NCBI GenBank assembly: GCA_964542425.1
Contig: CAZIUB010000027.1
Location: forward strand, 1 to 64,000
From: Dongia_A sp964542425
GTDB lineage: Bacteria > Pseudomonadota > Alphaproteobacteria > Dongiales > Dongiaceae
Length of the DNA: 64,000 nt
Direction of reading: 5' to 3'
A program made the position numbers and the translations under genes. The notes beneath the pieces are model-generated. The model searched no databases, had not been told where the DNA came from, and worked only from the letters and a program-made list of their open reading frames with translations. This document shows positions 36,757 to 47,952 of the stretch, piece after piece. Positions within the stretch are counted from its first letter, which is position 1. The number at the start of each line of letters is the position of its first letter.

Positions 36757-36857
36757 AAGGGCGCCGAGGAATTGAAATCGAGGCGGGAACCTAGCGAAGG
36801 CGCTTGGGCCGGGCAACCCGGTGCGGTGCATGGCGCCAATGCCGCGTGGGCAATGCT

Positions 36858-38038
36858 TCAGTTACCTTCGGAAGCGTCCGCGGCCAGCCGGCGCGCGATT
36901 TCCGGCATGAGACCGGCCTCGACATTGGCGAAGGCGAGACGCAGGTAATCCTCCTGGGCGGGTCCGAACATGGAGCCGGGCAACGCCAGCAGGTTCTGTT
37001 TTTCAGCGAGCCGCCGCGCCACCTCGGAAGCGGACGCCCCACGATGCGGGTGGCGCAGATAGGCGAAATAGGCCCCGACACTGACCATCTCATAACCCAG
37101 ATCGTTGCGTGCAAATGCGCGTGTGATCGCCTGGCCGCGCTCGCGCATCATCAACGTGTTGGCGCGCCGCCATTCCCTAAGATGCGTGAGGCCGAAGATC
37201 GCCGCCGCCTGCCCGATGCGGGGCGCGCAGATGGCGACGCAATCCATCGCCTTGGCGGCGGCCTCGATGAAGGCGGCGCTCGCGATGATGGCGCCCACCC
37301 GGTAGCCGGTCAGTGAGAACACCTTGGAAAAGGAATAGAGATGGATGAACGTATCGGCCCAATCGAACCCAGCGAACAGATCGTGCGGCCGCGAATCGTT
37401 GGGCAGGAAATCGCGATAGGTTTCGTCCAGCACCAGGGCCACGCGCCGTTCGCGCGCGAGCGCCAGGAACGCGCCGAGCGTCTCCGGCCGATAGATGGCG
37501 CCGGTCGGGTTGTTGGGCGAAATGAGCACGATCGCCCTGGTCCTTGGCCCGATCATTCGGGCGGCCTCCTCGACATCGGGCTCGCCGCCCGCCTCCGGCC
37601 GGAAAGTGAGCGCCCTGATGCCGACCCCGAGCATGCGCGGCCACATCTCGTAATTGAAGTAGAAGGGTGCCGGCATGACGATGTCGTCCCCGGCCTCGGC
37701 CAGCGACATGACAGCCAGGCAAAATGCCTGATTGCATCCGGCCGTGATCATGATCTGGGATGGATCGATGGTGGCGCCATAGAATCCGCTGGCGTCACCG
37801 GCAAGGCCCGCGCGCAGCTCGGAGAGGCCCTCGATCGGCGTGTAACGCTCGTTTCCCGGCAGCTTCGCGAATTCCCCCACGTGATCGGTCAGCGAAGCAG
37901 GCGGTGGATAGCCGGGCACGGCCTGGCATACGTCGATCAAGGGCCGATCGGGGGGAAACACGCGGCCCTCGACCCAGGCTTGGGCCTCGGCAATCGCCGG
38001 CGCGGACACGGAAGCGAACAACGGGTTGGCGGCATAAC

Positions 38039-38042
<4 letters not shown>
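36858..38042 (-). CDS. PLP-dependent aminotransferase
   Basis: 394 residues. PLP lysine in HLYSFSKVFSLTGYRVGAII (~235), SPNNPTGAIYRPE, DETYRDFLPND. Similar in class to aspartate/aromatic aminotransferases, but the N-terminal IDVCQAVPGYPPP suggests a distinct subgroup. Substrate unknown. GTG start overlaps the TGA of acetoacetyl-CoA synthetase (GTGA), so the two are translationally coupled. Confidence 0.87.
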
Positions 38043-40006
<1,964 letters not shown>

Positions 40007-40071
40007 GGTTTCGTACTCTCCCTAGCGGTCTCGGTCGGTCAGGCGCTGGCCCCCCGCAAGAATTGGCCCTA

Positions 40072-41043
40072 ATGTGCCGGCCCAACATGTGGACTGACAA
40101 GATCAAACCGCGCCGATTGCTGGCAAACGATGCGGTAGTGGCCGCGTTGTTGACCGTTTTCGCCGCTCTGGCCTTTGCCGCCTTGGGCGCCATGGCCAAG
40201 CACCTTTCCGATACCCTGCACGGCTTCGTCGTCACCTTCTGGCGCAATTTCTGGGGCCTGGTGTTCATCGCGCCCTGGCTGTTGCGGCATGGCTTCGGAA
40301 GAATGAGCGTTCCCCGGATGCGCGGATTTGTCGTTCGCGCGATCATCAGCCTGGCTTCGATGCTGTGCGGCTTCACGGCGCTCAAATACCTGACCTTCGC
40401 CGACGCCACCGCGCTCAGCTTCACGGCACCCTTGTTCGCGACCATGCTGGCGGCCCTCATGCTGGGCGAAACGGTTCGGATCAGGCGCTGGTCGGCGACG
40501 CTGATCGGCTTTTTCGGCGTTCTCGTCGTGCTCAGGCCCGGTGTCGCCGATCTCCACATTGGCCAGGTCCTGGGCCTCTCCGGCGCCTGCCTGACCGCGC
40601 TCGTTATCATCGTGGTCAAGCAATTGTCGCGGACCGAGCCCTCCAATGCCATTGTCGCCTATATGGTCCTGCTACTGACGCCGATGGCGCTCTTGGCGGC
40701 GCTTCCCTTCTGGTCCTGGCCGGAGCCCTCGGATTGGCCCTTCGTCATCGGCATGGGGTTGATGGGAACGATCGGGCATCTGGCCTGGACCCGCGCCATC
40801 GCCATCGGCGATGCCTCGGCAATCGTGCCCTATGATTACAGCCGGCTGGTGTTTGCCATGCTGATCGGCATGGCGGCCTTCGGCGAATGGCCGGATTTCT
40901 ATTCGCTCGCTGGTTCGGCGATCATCGTCGTGGCCGGGTTCTATATCGCGCGGCGCGAGGCGCTGCTAAGGCAAGGCTCCGCGCGCCAGGCGACGAGCGC
41001 CGTCGCCGATCCGATCCACCCGACCGAGGATCCAAGATCCTGA
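40072..41043 (+). CDS. DMT-superfamily (EamA) transporter
   Basis: 323 residues with ten helices in two repeats (VVAALLTVFAALAFAALGAM, LKYLTFADATALSFTAPLFA, TIGHLAWTRAIAIGDASAIV). The DYSRLVFAMLIG segment is typical of RarD/YdcZ-like exporters. Start ambiguous among TTG 40063, ATG 40072 and ATG 40087. Divergent from aacS; substrate unknown. Confidence 0.85.
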   Translation: MCRPNMWTDKIKPRRLLANDAVVAALLTVFAALAFAALGAMAKHLSDTLHGFVVTFWRNFWGLVFIAPWLLRHGFGRMSVPRMRGFVVRAIISLASMLCGFTALKYLTFADATALSFTAPLFATMLAALMLGETVRIRRWSATLIGFFGVLVVLRPGVADLHIGQVLGLSGACLTALVIIVVKQLSRTEPSNAIVAYMVLLLTPMALLAALPFWSWPEPSDWPFVIGMGLMGTIGHLAWTRAIAIGDASAIVPYDYSRLVFAMLIGMAAFGEWPDFYSLAGSAIIVVAGFYIARREALLRQGSARQATSAVADPIHPTEDPRS

Positions 41044-41109
41044 ACCATTCGATGGCGAAGCGGCTTGGCAAGACCTTCGTCCATTGACCGGAAACAACCC
41101 AAGACGATG

Positions 41110-41478
41110 CTACGCGCCGGAATCGAGCAATCGGTCCAAGGCCTGGCGAGCCGCAACGCGGTGACCCGGTTTGATATAGGGAGCGACAATGCGAATGGCG
41201 GCGTAGAGCACGGCCGCGTCGTCGGCAAACCCGAACCAGGCCAACAAATCCGGCACCAGATCGATGGGCATTATGAAATAGGCGAGCGCGCCGAACAGCA
41301 CCGCCTTGACCGGCGTGGGCGTCGCCTTGTCCATGGCGCAATAATAGACCGCGACCAGATCATCCAGGAACGGCACACGGCGCAAGACCCGCTTCAACTT
41401 GTCCCAGAAATCCCGTTCCACCCGCGCCTGGTCCCGATGCATTTTGACCCTCTCGGCCGGCTCCAGATCCCTGCCCAT
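41110..41478 (-). CDS. YkvA-like DUF1232 protein
   Basis: About 122 residues with the DUF1232 core AYFIMPIDLVPDLLAWFGFADDAAVL: a membrane-associated helix, a PxDxxPD motif and an acidic helix. Function unknown in all organisms. ATG 41478 (MGRDLEPAERVKMH) is preferred over a TTG at 41550, which would add a low-conservation N-terminus. Confidence 0.8.
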   Translation of the reverse strand: MGRDLEPAERVKMHRDQARVERDFWDKLKRVLRRVPFLDDLVAVYYCAMDKATPTPVKAVLFGALAYFIMPIDLVPDLLAWFGFADDAAVLYAAIRIVAPYIKPGHRVAARQALDRLLDSGA

Positions 41479-41571
41479 GGGGGTTGGATATGGGCCCTCA
41501 AGCGCCGATTGCAAGGAACCCGCCCTTCCCGTCCAGGATTCGTTAACCAAATCCCCCTAGGATTGCGTCTC

Positions 41572-42189
41572 ATGCGCCTGAATTTCGCGATTTCCCTGCT
41601 GCTCGCCCTCCTGGCCTCGCCTCCGGCGCAGGCCCAAGGAGAGGCCGCGCCGGCTGCCCTGACCGACCAGGAATGGAGCGTCACGGTCGATGGGGAAACC
41701 AAGACCTGGAAGGCGTTCGAGAGCGGCACCGATCGCGCCTGGAACGCCTATCTCGGCGGCGATTATGTGAACGCGGTGCCAGCCTTCCAGCGCCTGGCCG
41801 AGATGGGCCACCCGGTGGCACTTTGGCTGATGGGGATGATTTATTACAGGGGCCAGGGCGTGGCCATGGACATGGGTCGCGCCTTCGCCTCGTTTCGCGC
41901 CGCCGCCGAGCAGGGCTATTTCCGCGCCTTCGCGCCCTTGGCGGCGATGTACGAGACAGGCGAGGGCACCGCCGCCGATCCCGGTCTTGCCTACACCTGG
42001 TACAACATCGCGACCGCGCGCCTCCCTGAAAGCCGCGAGCGCAGCGATCTCGTGCGCCTGCGCGAGAAAGTGGCGGCCACCATGTCCCCGGCCCAGATCG
42101 AGGCGGCGCAAAAGCGCGCCAACAGATTCGTGCCCAAGCCCGTCATCCCCCCAGACCCGGGCGATCTAGCCATCGAGGAACAGCAATAG
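41572..42189 (+). CDS. secreted Sel1-repeat protein
   Basis: 205 residues with a signal peptide (RLNFAISLLLALLASPPAQA, cleavage probably after AQA) and two to three Sel1-like repeats (PVALWLMGMIYYRGQGVAMD, FRAFAPLAAMYETGEGTAAD, PGLAYTWYNIATARL). Sel1 repeats mediate protein-protein contact in the periplasm. No enzyme domain. Confidence 0.85.
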   Translation: MRLNFAISLLLALLASPPAQAQGEAAPAALTDQEWSVTVDGETKTWKAFESGTDRAWNAYLGGDYVNAVPAFQRLAEMGHPVALWLMGMIYYRGQGVAMDMGRAFASFRAAAEQGYFRAFAPLAAMYETGEGTAADPGLAYTWYNIATARLPESRERSDLVRLREKVAATMSPAQIEAAQKRANRFVPKPVIPPDPGDLAIEEQQ

Positions 42190-42190
42190 C

Positions 42191-42206
42191 CGGGGCTCAC
42201 GCCCCG
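42191..42206 (+). terminator. short terminator after the Sel1 gene
   Basis: CGGGGC-TCAC-GCCCCG directly after the stop codon, followed by TTCCCTTTCT. The stem is compact but the T-tract is interrupted. Confidence 0.5.
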
Positions 42207-42269
42207 TTCCCTTTCTCGAGTTCGCGGGCGGTTGCCGGCGTTCTTGCACAGCGCGATCGAGCCGTAGTC

Positions 42270-43190
42270 TCAACCAGTACTTTCTCCGCCGCCAGCACCA
42301 CCCGCCGCCCGCCGTTCCACGAGCAAACGCCCGATCACGCCCGCGAGCACGATGCCGCCGCCCACGAAGGTTGCCGGCGCCGGCGTCTCGCCCACGCCGA
42401 TCCAGGCCCAGAGTGCCCCGATCGGCGCTTCCATGGTGCCGATCAGCGCCGAGAGCGCGGCCGGGATCATGGCCGAGCCGATGACGTAGAGCATCATGCC
42501 GAGCGTCATGGGCCCGAGGCCAAATCCGGCCGCGACGACATAGTCGCGCGCCGTCAAATCGAGCAGGTGTTGGGCCAACGGGAGCGCGATCACGGCACTC
42601 AACAGCGTGGCGAGACCGGCCACCGGCACCATCTCGACCTCGTGGCTGCGGCGAATGGCGACCGTCATCAAGGCGGTGGCGCCGGTCGCGACCATGGCCA
42701 GGAAATCGCCCAGCCGCGGGCCCCCCGTCGAGGGGCCCAGCATGATGAAGATGCCCAGCATGACGACAGTGCTCGCCGCCAGGGTCGCCCGAGATGGGCG
42801 CTCGCGCAGCCAAACCCAAGCGATCGCCGCCGTGAAGAACGGCATCGCCGCGTAGATCATCATCACATTGGCGACAGAGGTATGCTGGAACGAAGGAACG
42901 AAAAGCGTGATGGCCGCGGTGGAGCACAAGGTGATCAAGACGCCCGAGGCCCCCATGCGCCGGATGATGGCGGGCGTCTCCCGGCCGAAGCGCCACAGCA
43001 CATAGGCGCCGATGAAGAGCGTGCCAAAGATTCCGCGCCAGAACACGATGGTCCACATGTCGAACGGCATCAGCCGCACGAACAGCCCGCCCGAGCCCCA
43101 GGCGATCGTCGAAAGCACGATGAGCCCGATGCCGAAATAATGTCGTCGGCGCGGGGAGCTCGAATGGGTGGCGATCGCGGTATCGTTCAT
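42270..43190 (-). CDS. DMT-superfamily (EamA) transporter
   Basis: 306 residues, ten helices: FGIGLIVLSTIAWGSGGLFV, ITLFVPSFQHTSVANVMM, ALIGTMEAPIGALWAWIGVG. Third DMT transporter in this window; not closely similar to the other two. The C-terminus is Gly/Ala-rich (RRAAGGAGGGESTG). Start ATG 43190 (MNDTAIATHSSS). Confidence 0.86.
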   Translation of the reverse strand: MNDTAIATHSSSPRRRHYFGIGLIVLSTIAWGSGGLFVRLMPFDMWTIVFWRGIFGTLFIGAYVLWRFGRETPAIIRRMGASGVLITLCSTAAITLFVPSFQHTSVANVMMIYAAMPFFTAAIAWVWLRERPSRATLAASTVVMLGIFIMLGPSTGGPRLGDFLAMVATGATALMTVAIRRSHEVEMVPVAGLATLLSAVIALPLAQHLLDLTARDYVVAAGFGLGPMTLGMMLYVIGSAMIPAALSALIGTMEAPIGALWAWIGVGETPAPATFVGGGIVLAGVIGRLLVERRAAGGAGGGESTG

Positions 43191-43270
43191 TGCCTGCTCA
43201 TGGAAAAATCTCGCTCGCCAATCGATCTTCCTGGATCCCGGCTGTTTGAATCGTCCTGTCTCGGTCTCGA

Positions 43271-44899
43271 TCAGGTCGGCTTGAACGAGATCCGGGTGTT
43301 GTCGTAGCCAGCAAGAATCGAAAGGGTCTGGCCGGCCTTGACCGCGATCGGGCGGGCGAAGAAATCCATTGCCTGTTTCCAGTGATTGCCGCGCGCGGGA
43401 TCGAGCGAGGAATAGGTCACCTCCTCGTCCAGGATCAGGTCGAACCAGAAGGCGATTCCATGCGCGATGCCATCTTCCGTTATCGGAATTTCGATGATCC
43501 GGGCGTCGCGCTCCGGCATCCGGCGGCGGAAATCGAAATCGAGAGCCGGGATTGGCTGGCTCAGTTTCCGGTGCGGCTCGGATACGAGGTCGATGGGCGC
43601 GTAGCCGGGCGAGCGCAGCCGGTCCAAGGGCGCCAGATTGAACCCCTCGATCTCGCGCACCGGATTGATGCGCGCCAATTCCGGGCATTCCAGCACCTGG
43701 GCGTGGATCTTGGCGGCGGCGGGAATGATGCGACCGTCGGGCTTGACCAGGTTCTCGCGGGCGTGGAGGAGCACCGGAAGCATGTTGGGCGCCAGCATCC
43801 CGACATTGATCAGCTCGGAGACGAACACATCGGCCCGCTCCGGCAAATCGACGCCCAATTGCAGCCGCGTCGATTTGCGATCGATGATCGTGATCTTCTC
43901 GGAGAGGCCGTTGACGGCGACGATCTCGCGCGCCAGATCCGCCATGATCGGCATCACCTCGCAGCTGATGACGCGCCCCGCCCCGGCCCGCGCCGCCATC
44001 ATCGCGACCAGGCCAGAGCCGGCGCCGATCTCCAACACCAGATCCCCGGGCTTGATCGCACGGCGCAACGCGGAATCGTAAGCCGCGTTACGCGTCCGAT
44101 CGTTGATCATCGGAATGTGCCAGGCCGGCGCCATGCTGGACATCCTGAGCCGGATCGCGAATTCCAGATCCGGATCGCCCGGAAAGCGCACCAGACCGGC
44201 GCGCAAGATTTCCATCGCCGCCTCGGCTTTGCCCTGGTCGTGCAGCACTTGCGCCAGCGACGCATGCGCCGGTCGGAAATCCGGCGCCAATTCGATGGCG
44301 CGACGAAACGCCGTTTCCGCCTCCTCCATTCGGTCAAGGTGATAAAGAAGCTCGCCCGCGTTGTAGACCGCGTCCATGTATTCGGAATCGAGGCGCATGG
44401 CCTCGCGAAAACAGATGAGGGCCTTGTCCAGTTGCCCGCGCCGCTTGAGAACGGTGCCCAGATTGTTGATGGCGGCAACCGAACCGGGGGCCACCGCCAG
44501 GGCCTGGCGATAGCAGGTTTCGGCATCTTCGATCCGTTCCATCCGGATCAGCGCATTGCCCAGATTGTTCCACGCCACCCCGTCACCGGGATTGAGCTCG
44601 GTCGCCCGCAGGAAGCTTTGCGCCGCCGCCTCGTCCTCGCCCAAGGCGTAGAGAACGGCGCCGCGCGAATTGAAGAACTGCGCCACCGACCCGTCGAGGG
44701 CGATCGCGCGATCGATCCGGGCCAGGATCGCACGGGGCTGTTCGCCAAGCTGGTAATCGATCGCCGCCGTGAGATGCAATGCCTCGGCGCTTTCGGGCTC
44801 CAGTTCAAGCGCCCGCGACAAGAGCACGCGAGCCTCCACGAGCTCGCCGCTCTCCGCCTCGGCCCTGGCGGCGGCAATCAGTTCCGAAGCCTGCATCAT
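43271..44899 (-). CDS. TPR-repeat protein fused to a PRMT-like methyltransferase
   Basis: 542 residues. The N-terminal ~240 residues are seven or so tetratricopeptide repeats (GDGVAWNNLGNALIRMERIE, GSVAAINNLGTVLKRRGQLD). The C-terminal half is a class I methyltransferase with SAM motif VLEIGAGSGLVAMMAARAG, an acidic ERADVFVSELINVGML loop resembling PRMT double-E motifs, and a beta-barrel tail. Target unknown; protein methylation is an inference. ATG 44899 lies 15 bp from element A copy 9. Confidence 0.8.
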   Translation of the reverse strand: MMQASELIAAARAEAESGELVEARVLLSRALELEPESAEALHLTAAIDYQLGEQPRAILARIDRAIALDGSVAQFFNSRGAVLYALGEDEAAAQSFLRATELNPGDGVAWNNLGNALIRMERIEDAETCYRQALAVAPGSVAAINNLGTVLKRRGQLDKALICFREAMRLDSEYMDAVYNAGELLYHLDRMEEAETAFRRAIELAPDFRPAHASLAQVLHDQGKAEAAMEILRAGLVRFPGDPDLEFAIRLRMSSMAPAWHIPMINDRTRNAAYDSALRRAIKPGDLVLEIGAGSGLVAMMAARAGAGRVISCEVMPIMADLAREIVAVNGLSEKITIIDRKSTRLQLGVDLPERADVFVSELINVGMLAPNMLPVLLHARENLVKPDGRIIPAAAKIHAQVLECPELARINPVREIEGFNLAPLDRLRSPGYAPIDLVSEPHRKLSQPIPALDFDFRRRMPERDARIIEIPITEDGIAHGIAFWFDLILDEEVTYSSLDPARGNHWKQAMDFFARPIAVKAGQTLSILAGYDNTRISFKPT

Positions 44900-44913
44900 G
44901 CCTTCCCCCTCGT

Positions 44914-45012
44914 GCCAACTAAAGTTGGGCCGCATCCCCAAGAACGATAGTACCCGCCGGCGTGCGCCGACAGGGCCCAATCGCTCAAACATCGATCAGC
45001 GACGGCGGGTAC
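44914..45012 (+). repeat. element A, copy 9 (hairpin 1 loop deleted)
   Basis: Hairpin 1 has lost its loop: GCCAACT joins directly to AAAGTTGGGC. Hairpin 2 is intact (GTACCCGCCGGCG and CGACGGCGGGTAC). First of a direct tandem pair in the region between the TPR-methyltransferase and the small protein at 45237. Confidence 0.85.
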
Positions 45013-45018
45013 CGACGA

Positions 45019-45157
45019 CAACTTTCGACCACGGGTGATATCCGAACCGCGCCCTTGGTTCCACGAAAGTTTGGCCACATCCCCAAGAACGATAGTCCCC
45101 GCCGGCGTGCGCCGACGGGGTCAAATCGTTCAAACATCGATCAGCGACGGTGGGTAC
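45019..45157 (+). repeat. element A, copy 10
   Basis: Second of the pair, 6 bp on. Full length. Its linker GAACGAT is complementary to ATCGTTC in the hairpin 2 loop: a different sequence from the CCAAATGA/TCATTTGG pair of copies 5 and 15 but the same pairing. Confidence 0.88.
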
Positions 45158-45236
45158 TGGACTGGGCGGCCGGCATCGCGGATCGAGCCATGCCTGGGTG
45201 GCGCGCCGTTGGCGCGCAGAACGACTTGCTTGGGCC

Positions 45237-45503
45237 CTAAGCGAGAATATTGACCAACGATCCGCGCGGCAACCGGCGATCGGGGGCGTTCTGGTCGGGA
45301 AGCGGGTTGGATTTCTGAGTGGCACCCACCGGTACCGGGGCCCGCGCGCCCTCGGTGGCGGCGGCATCCGCGACCTCCGAGATCAGCGATACGAAAGTCT
45401 GTGCCTGGATTTGTTGCTGCCTGATGGCGGCGACGCCGGCCTGTTGGGTGCGTTGCCCGGCATTGATCTGTGCCGCCGCAAGCCCGATTCCGCCGATGTC
45501 CAT
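45237..45503 (-). CDS. small protein, possibly YjfB-like motility-associated
   Basis: 88 residues: a helical N-terminus (MDIGGIGLAAAQINAGQRTQ, QQQIQAQTFVSLISEVAD) then a polar linker ending LPRGSLVNILA. The MDI-start and Gln-rich helix recall YjfB 'putative motility protein', but this is weak. Shares the terminal pattern SL-V/L-x-ILA with the next gene. GGGGAA lies 8 bp before ATG 45503. Confidence 0.6.
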   Translation of the reverse strand: MDIGGIGLAAAQINAGQRTQQAGVAAIRQQQIQAQTFVSLISEVADAAATEGARAPVPVGATQKSNPLPDQNAPDRRLPRGSLVNILA

Positions 45504-45525
45504 TGAAATTTCCCCGTTAGGTCGG

Positions 45526-45747
45526 TCAGGCGAGGATGTCGAGCAAAGAGCCTGTCATCTCGTCTTCGGTCTTCAGGACCGCGACATTGGCCTTGAATTC
45601 CGTGGCCGCCAGCGACAGCGAGACAATGTCCTCGGGATCGAGCGAGCCCGCGGCAATTGACTGCGCCGCCGCCTCGGTTTTTTCCTGGGCTCGTTTCAGT
45701 CCTTCGATCGCGGTGGAAGCCACCGAATTGACCGCGCCTGATTCCAT
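45526..45747 (-). CDS. small protein with flagellar-rod-like C-terminus
   Basis: 73 residues, all helical. The C-terminal ATEFKANVAVLKTEDEMTGS and LLDILA strongly resemble the end of flagellar rod and hook proteins (FlgB/FlgC/FlgG families), where this helix forms the coiled-coil core. No other flagellar gene is in the window. ATG 45747 has AGGGA 7 bp upstream and is preferred over ATG 45753. 22 bp upstream of the 88-residue gene, probably one operon. Confidence 0.65.
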   Translation of the reverse strand: MESGAVNSVASTAIEGLKRAQEKTEAAAQSIAAGSLDPEDIVSLSLAATEFKANVAVLKTEDEMTGSLLDILA

Positions 45748-45841
45748 GGCCATGTCCCTGTTCCGGTTCTGCCGGCGCAATCTACCTGGAATTTGTTAAC
45801 GAAGTGTTTGCAAATAGGGCCGATCCCTACACTTTGCGCCA

Positions 45842-45981
45842 GTACCCGCCGTCGCTGATGGTCGATTGGAGCCCAGCGGCTCCGCCAATTCACGCCGGCG
45901 GGTACTATCATTTGTTAACATGTGCCCACTTTCATACAAGCATCCGAGCATGGCATGGATCCCGTTCTGCAGAAAGTTGGC
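45842..45981 (-). repeat. element A, copy 11 (reverse orientation, diverged)
   Basis: Hairpin 2 arms GTACCCGCCGTCGCTG and GCCGGCGGGTAC; hairpin 1 decayed (GCCCACTTTC and GAAAGTTGGC). In the divergent region between the 73-residue gene and the CitE-like lyase; the rest of that 326-bp region shows no gene. Confidence 0.8.
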
Positions 45982-46073
45982 TCGGGGCCGGAATTTCATG
46001 TTGTGGCAATGCCTTAAAGGCGTTAGCATTTGCGATATCGCAATTGCGAATTCATTTAGGTCGGAGACCATGC

Positions 46074-46964
46074 ATGGTTGAGATCCGCCCCCGTCGCTCA
46101 GTTCTCTATATGCCCGGCAGCAATCCGCGCGCGCTGGAGAAGGCGCGCGCGCTTCCGGCCGACGGGTTGATCCTGGATCTGGAGGATTCGGTGGCGCCCG
46201 AGGCCAAGGCTGACGCCCGAAAATCGGTGGCGGCGACCATCGCGGCGGGCGGGTTCGGCGCGCGCGAAGTGATCGTACGGGTGAACGGTCTCGATACGCC
46301 TTGGGGCAACGACGACGTCGCCTCCCTCGCCGGTTCCGGCGCCGACGCCATCCTGTTTCCCAAGATCAATCGCGCCAAGGACGTGATCGCGGCAACCCAG
46401 GCCCTGGAGGCGACCGGCGCGCCCGACGATTTGCCGCTGTGGATCATGGCCGAGACCCCGCGCGGCATCCTCGAGATCGATCGCATCGCGGGCGCCCATC
46501 CGCGCCTTTCCTGCATCGTCGCCGGCACCTCGGATCTGACGCGGGAGTTGCGCGCTCGCCACACGCCCAACCGCGATGGCGTTTTCGGCGCGCTTTCCTT
46601 GATCGTGCTGGCGGCACGCGCGCATGGGCTGGATGTGCTCGACGGCGTCTATCTCGATCTCGACGATGCCGAGGGCTTCGCCTTCGCCTGCGAGCAGGGC
46701 CGCAACATGGGATTCGACGGCAAGACCGTGATCCATCCGCGACAGATCGACATCGCCAACAATGTCTTCGCGCCGAGCGCCAAGGAATTGGAAACCGCGG
46801 CCTCTGTCGTCGCCGCGTGGAACGAGGCTAGGCAAGCCGGCAAGGGCATCTGCGTGGTCAACAATCGCCTGATCGAGAAGCTGCACGTCGAGGAATTCGG
46901 GCGCATGATCGCGCTCGATCGCGCCATCCGCGCCAAACAGGGGACCAGCGCCAACGCGGCATAG
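46074..46964 (+). CDS. HpcH/HpaI aldolase / CitE-like (malyl-CoA lyase family) protein
   Basis: 296-residue TIM barrel: RRSVLYMPGSNPRALEKA, metal site LILDLEDSVAPEAK, ILFPKINRAKDVIA, AETPRGILEID, MGFDGKTVIHPRQID. Members cleave or form malyl-CoA, beta-methylmalyl-CoA or citramalyl-CoA, or hydrolyse malyl-CoA. Which one is not certain; it could use glyoxylate from ureide breakdown. ATG 46074 is preceded by GGTCGGAGA. Confidence 0.85.
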   Translation: MVEIRPRRSVLYMPGSNPRALEKARALPADGLILDLEDSVAPEAKADARKSVAATIAAGGFGAREVIVRVNGLDTPWGNDDVASLAGSGADAILFPKINRAKDVIAATQALEATGAPDDLPLWIMAETPRGILEIDRIAGAHPRLSCIVAGTSDLTRELRARHTPNRDGVFGALSLIVLAARAHGLDVLDGVYLDLDDAEGFAFACEQGRNMGFDGKTVIHPRQIDIANNVFAPSAKELETAASVVAAWNEARQAGKGICVVNNRLIEKLHVEEFGRMIALDRAIRAKQGTSANAA

Positions 46965-46976
46965 CGATACGAAAAA

Positions 46977-47720
46977 TCAGGCGGCCTTTTCGGCCATGCG
47001 GCGGCGGGCGAGCTCGAGCCAGCGGCCCGAGACCGCGCGGCAGAATTCATTGGCGCCCGGCAGGTGCTGCTCGATCTCGGCCTTGACCCTGGCCAGTTCC
47101 TTGGGCCCCTGCTCCTTCCCATAGCGTCTTTCGCCGACCGCCAGGCCCCAGCGGTCGATCCAGTCCTGCGCCAGATCGGCCGAGACCTCGAAATGGCACT
47201 GGAAGGCGTAGGTCGCGCGGCCGAGACGGAAGGCCTGGTTGCGGCAAACATCGCCTTCGAGCAGCGGCACCGCACCTCGGGGCCAATCGAAGGTGTCCTC
47301 GTGCCATTGCATGATGCGGGGGTTGGGTGAGAGGCCGCGGAGAAGAACATCCTCGTGCCCGGCCTCGGTCAAGCTGAGCGCCGGGAAACCCCATTCGAAT
47401 TCGTGGTGGCGGCGCACGACGCGGCCGAAGGCGCGCGCCAAGAGCTGCGAGCCAAGACAGACACCAAGTAGCGGCTTCTCGGCGGCGTGGAAATCGAGCA
47501 GGAGACCCAGCATCGGCCGGATGGCGGGATAATTTGCGTCGTCGCCGGCATGCTGCGGCCCGCCCAGGATGATTGCGCCGTCATGGTCCGCGGAACTTGC
47601 GGGCAAGGCGCCACCGTGATGGGGCAGAACCAAATCCAGTTCCGCGCCGCCCGATGCCATCACCTCGCCGGCGAGCGAAATCGGCGAATGCGGATCGTTT
47701 TGAATCACCAGCAGGCGCAT
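46977..47720 (-). CDS. class I glutamine amidotransferase (GMP-synthase-like)
   Basis: 247 residues with nucleophile Cys in LLGVCLGSQLLARAFG (~90), His in YAFQCHFEVSADLAQDW (~170). Stand-alone GATase of the GuaA-like group, similar to gamma-glutamyl hydrolases such as PuuD relatives; partner and substrate unknown. Start ATG 47720, 48 bp from element A copy 12. Confidence 0.85.
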   Translation of the reverse strand: MRLLVIQNDPHSPISLAGEVMASGGAELDLVLPHHGGALPASSADHDGAIILGGPQHAGDDANYPAIRPMLGLLLDFHAAEKPLLGVCLGSQLLARAFGRVVRRHHEFEWGFPALSLTEAGHEDVLLRGLSPNPRIMQWHEDTFDWPRGAVPLLEGDVCRNQAFRLGRATYAFQCHFEVSADLAQDWIDRWGLAVGERRYGKEQGPKELARVKAEIEQHLPGANEFCRAVSGRWLELARRRMAEKAA

Positions 47721-47768
47721 CCAAGCCTCTTCTTGAAACCGGAAGCAATCATGACCGAGGCGGCCCTC

Positions 47769-47910
47769 GTACCCGCCGGCGCTGGTGGCTGATTTGAACC
47801 AATCGCCCCAACCAGTACACGCCGGCCGGTACAATCATTAGCTAACATGCGGCCCGACTTTCGTGGAAGCATGGGAGCGCTTTATGTATCATGATTTTTC
47901 GAAAGTTGGC
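47769..47910 (-). repeat. element A, copy 12 (reverse orientation)
   Basis: Hairpin 2 arms GTACCCGCCGGCG and CGCCGGCCGGTAC; hairpin 1 arms CGACTTTCG and CGAAAGTTGGC. Between the amidotransferase start and the znuB stop. Confidence 0.87.
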
Positions 47911-47952
47911 ACGAGCGGGCAATCGGATCGGCCTTGCGCTTGGCGCGGAGCT

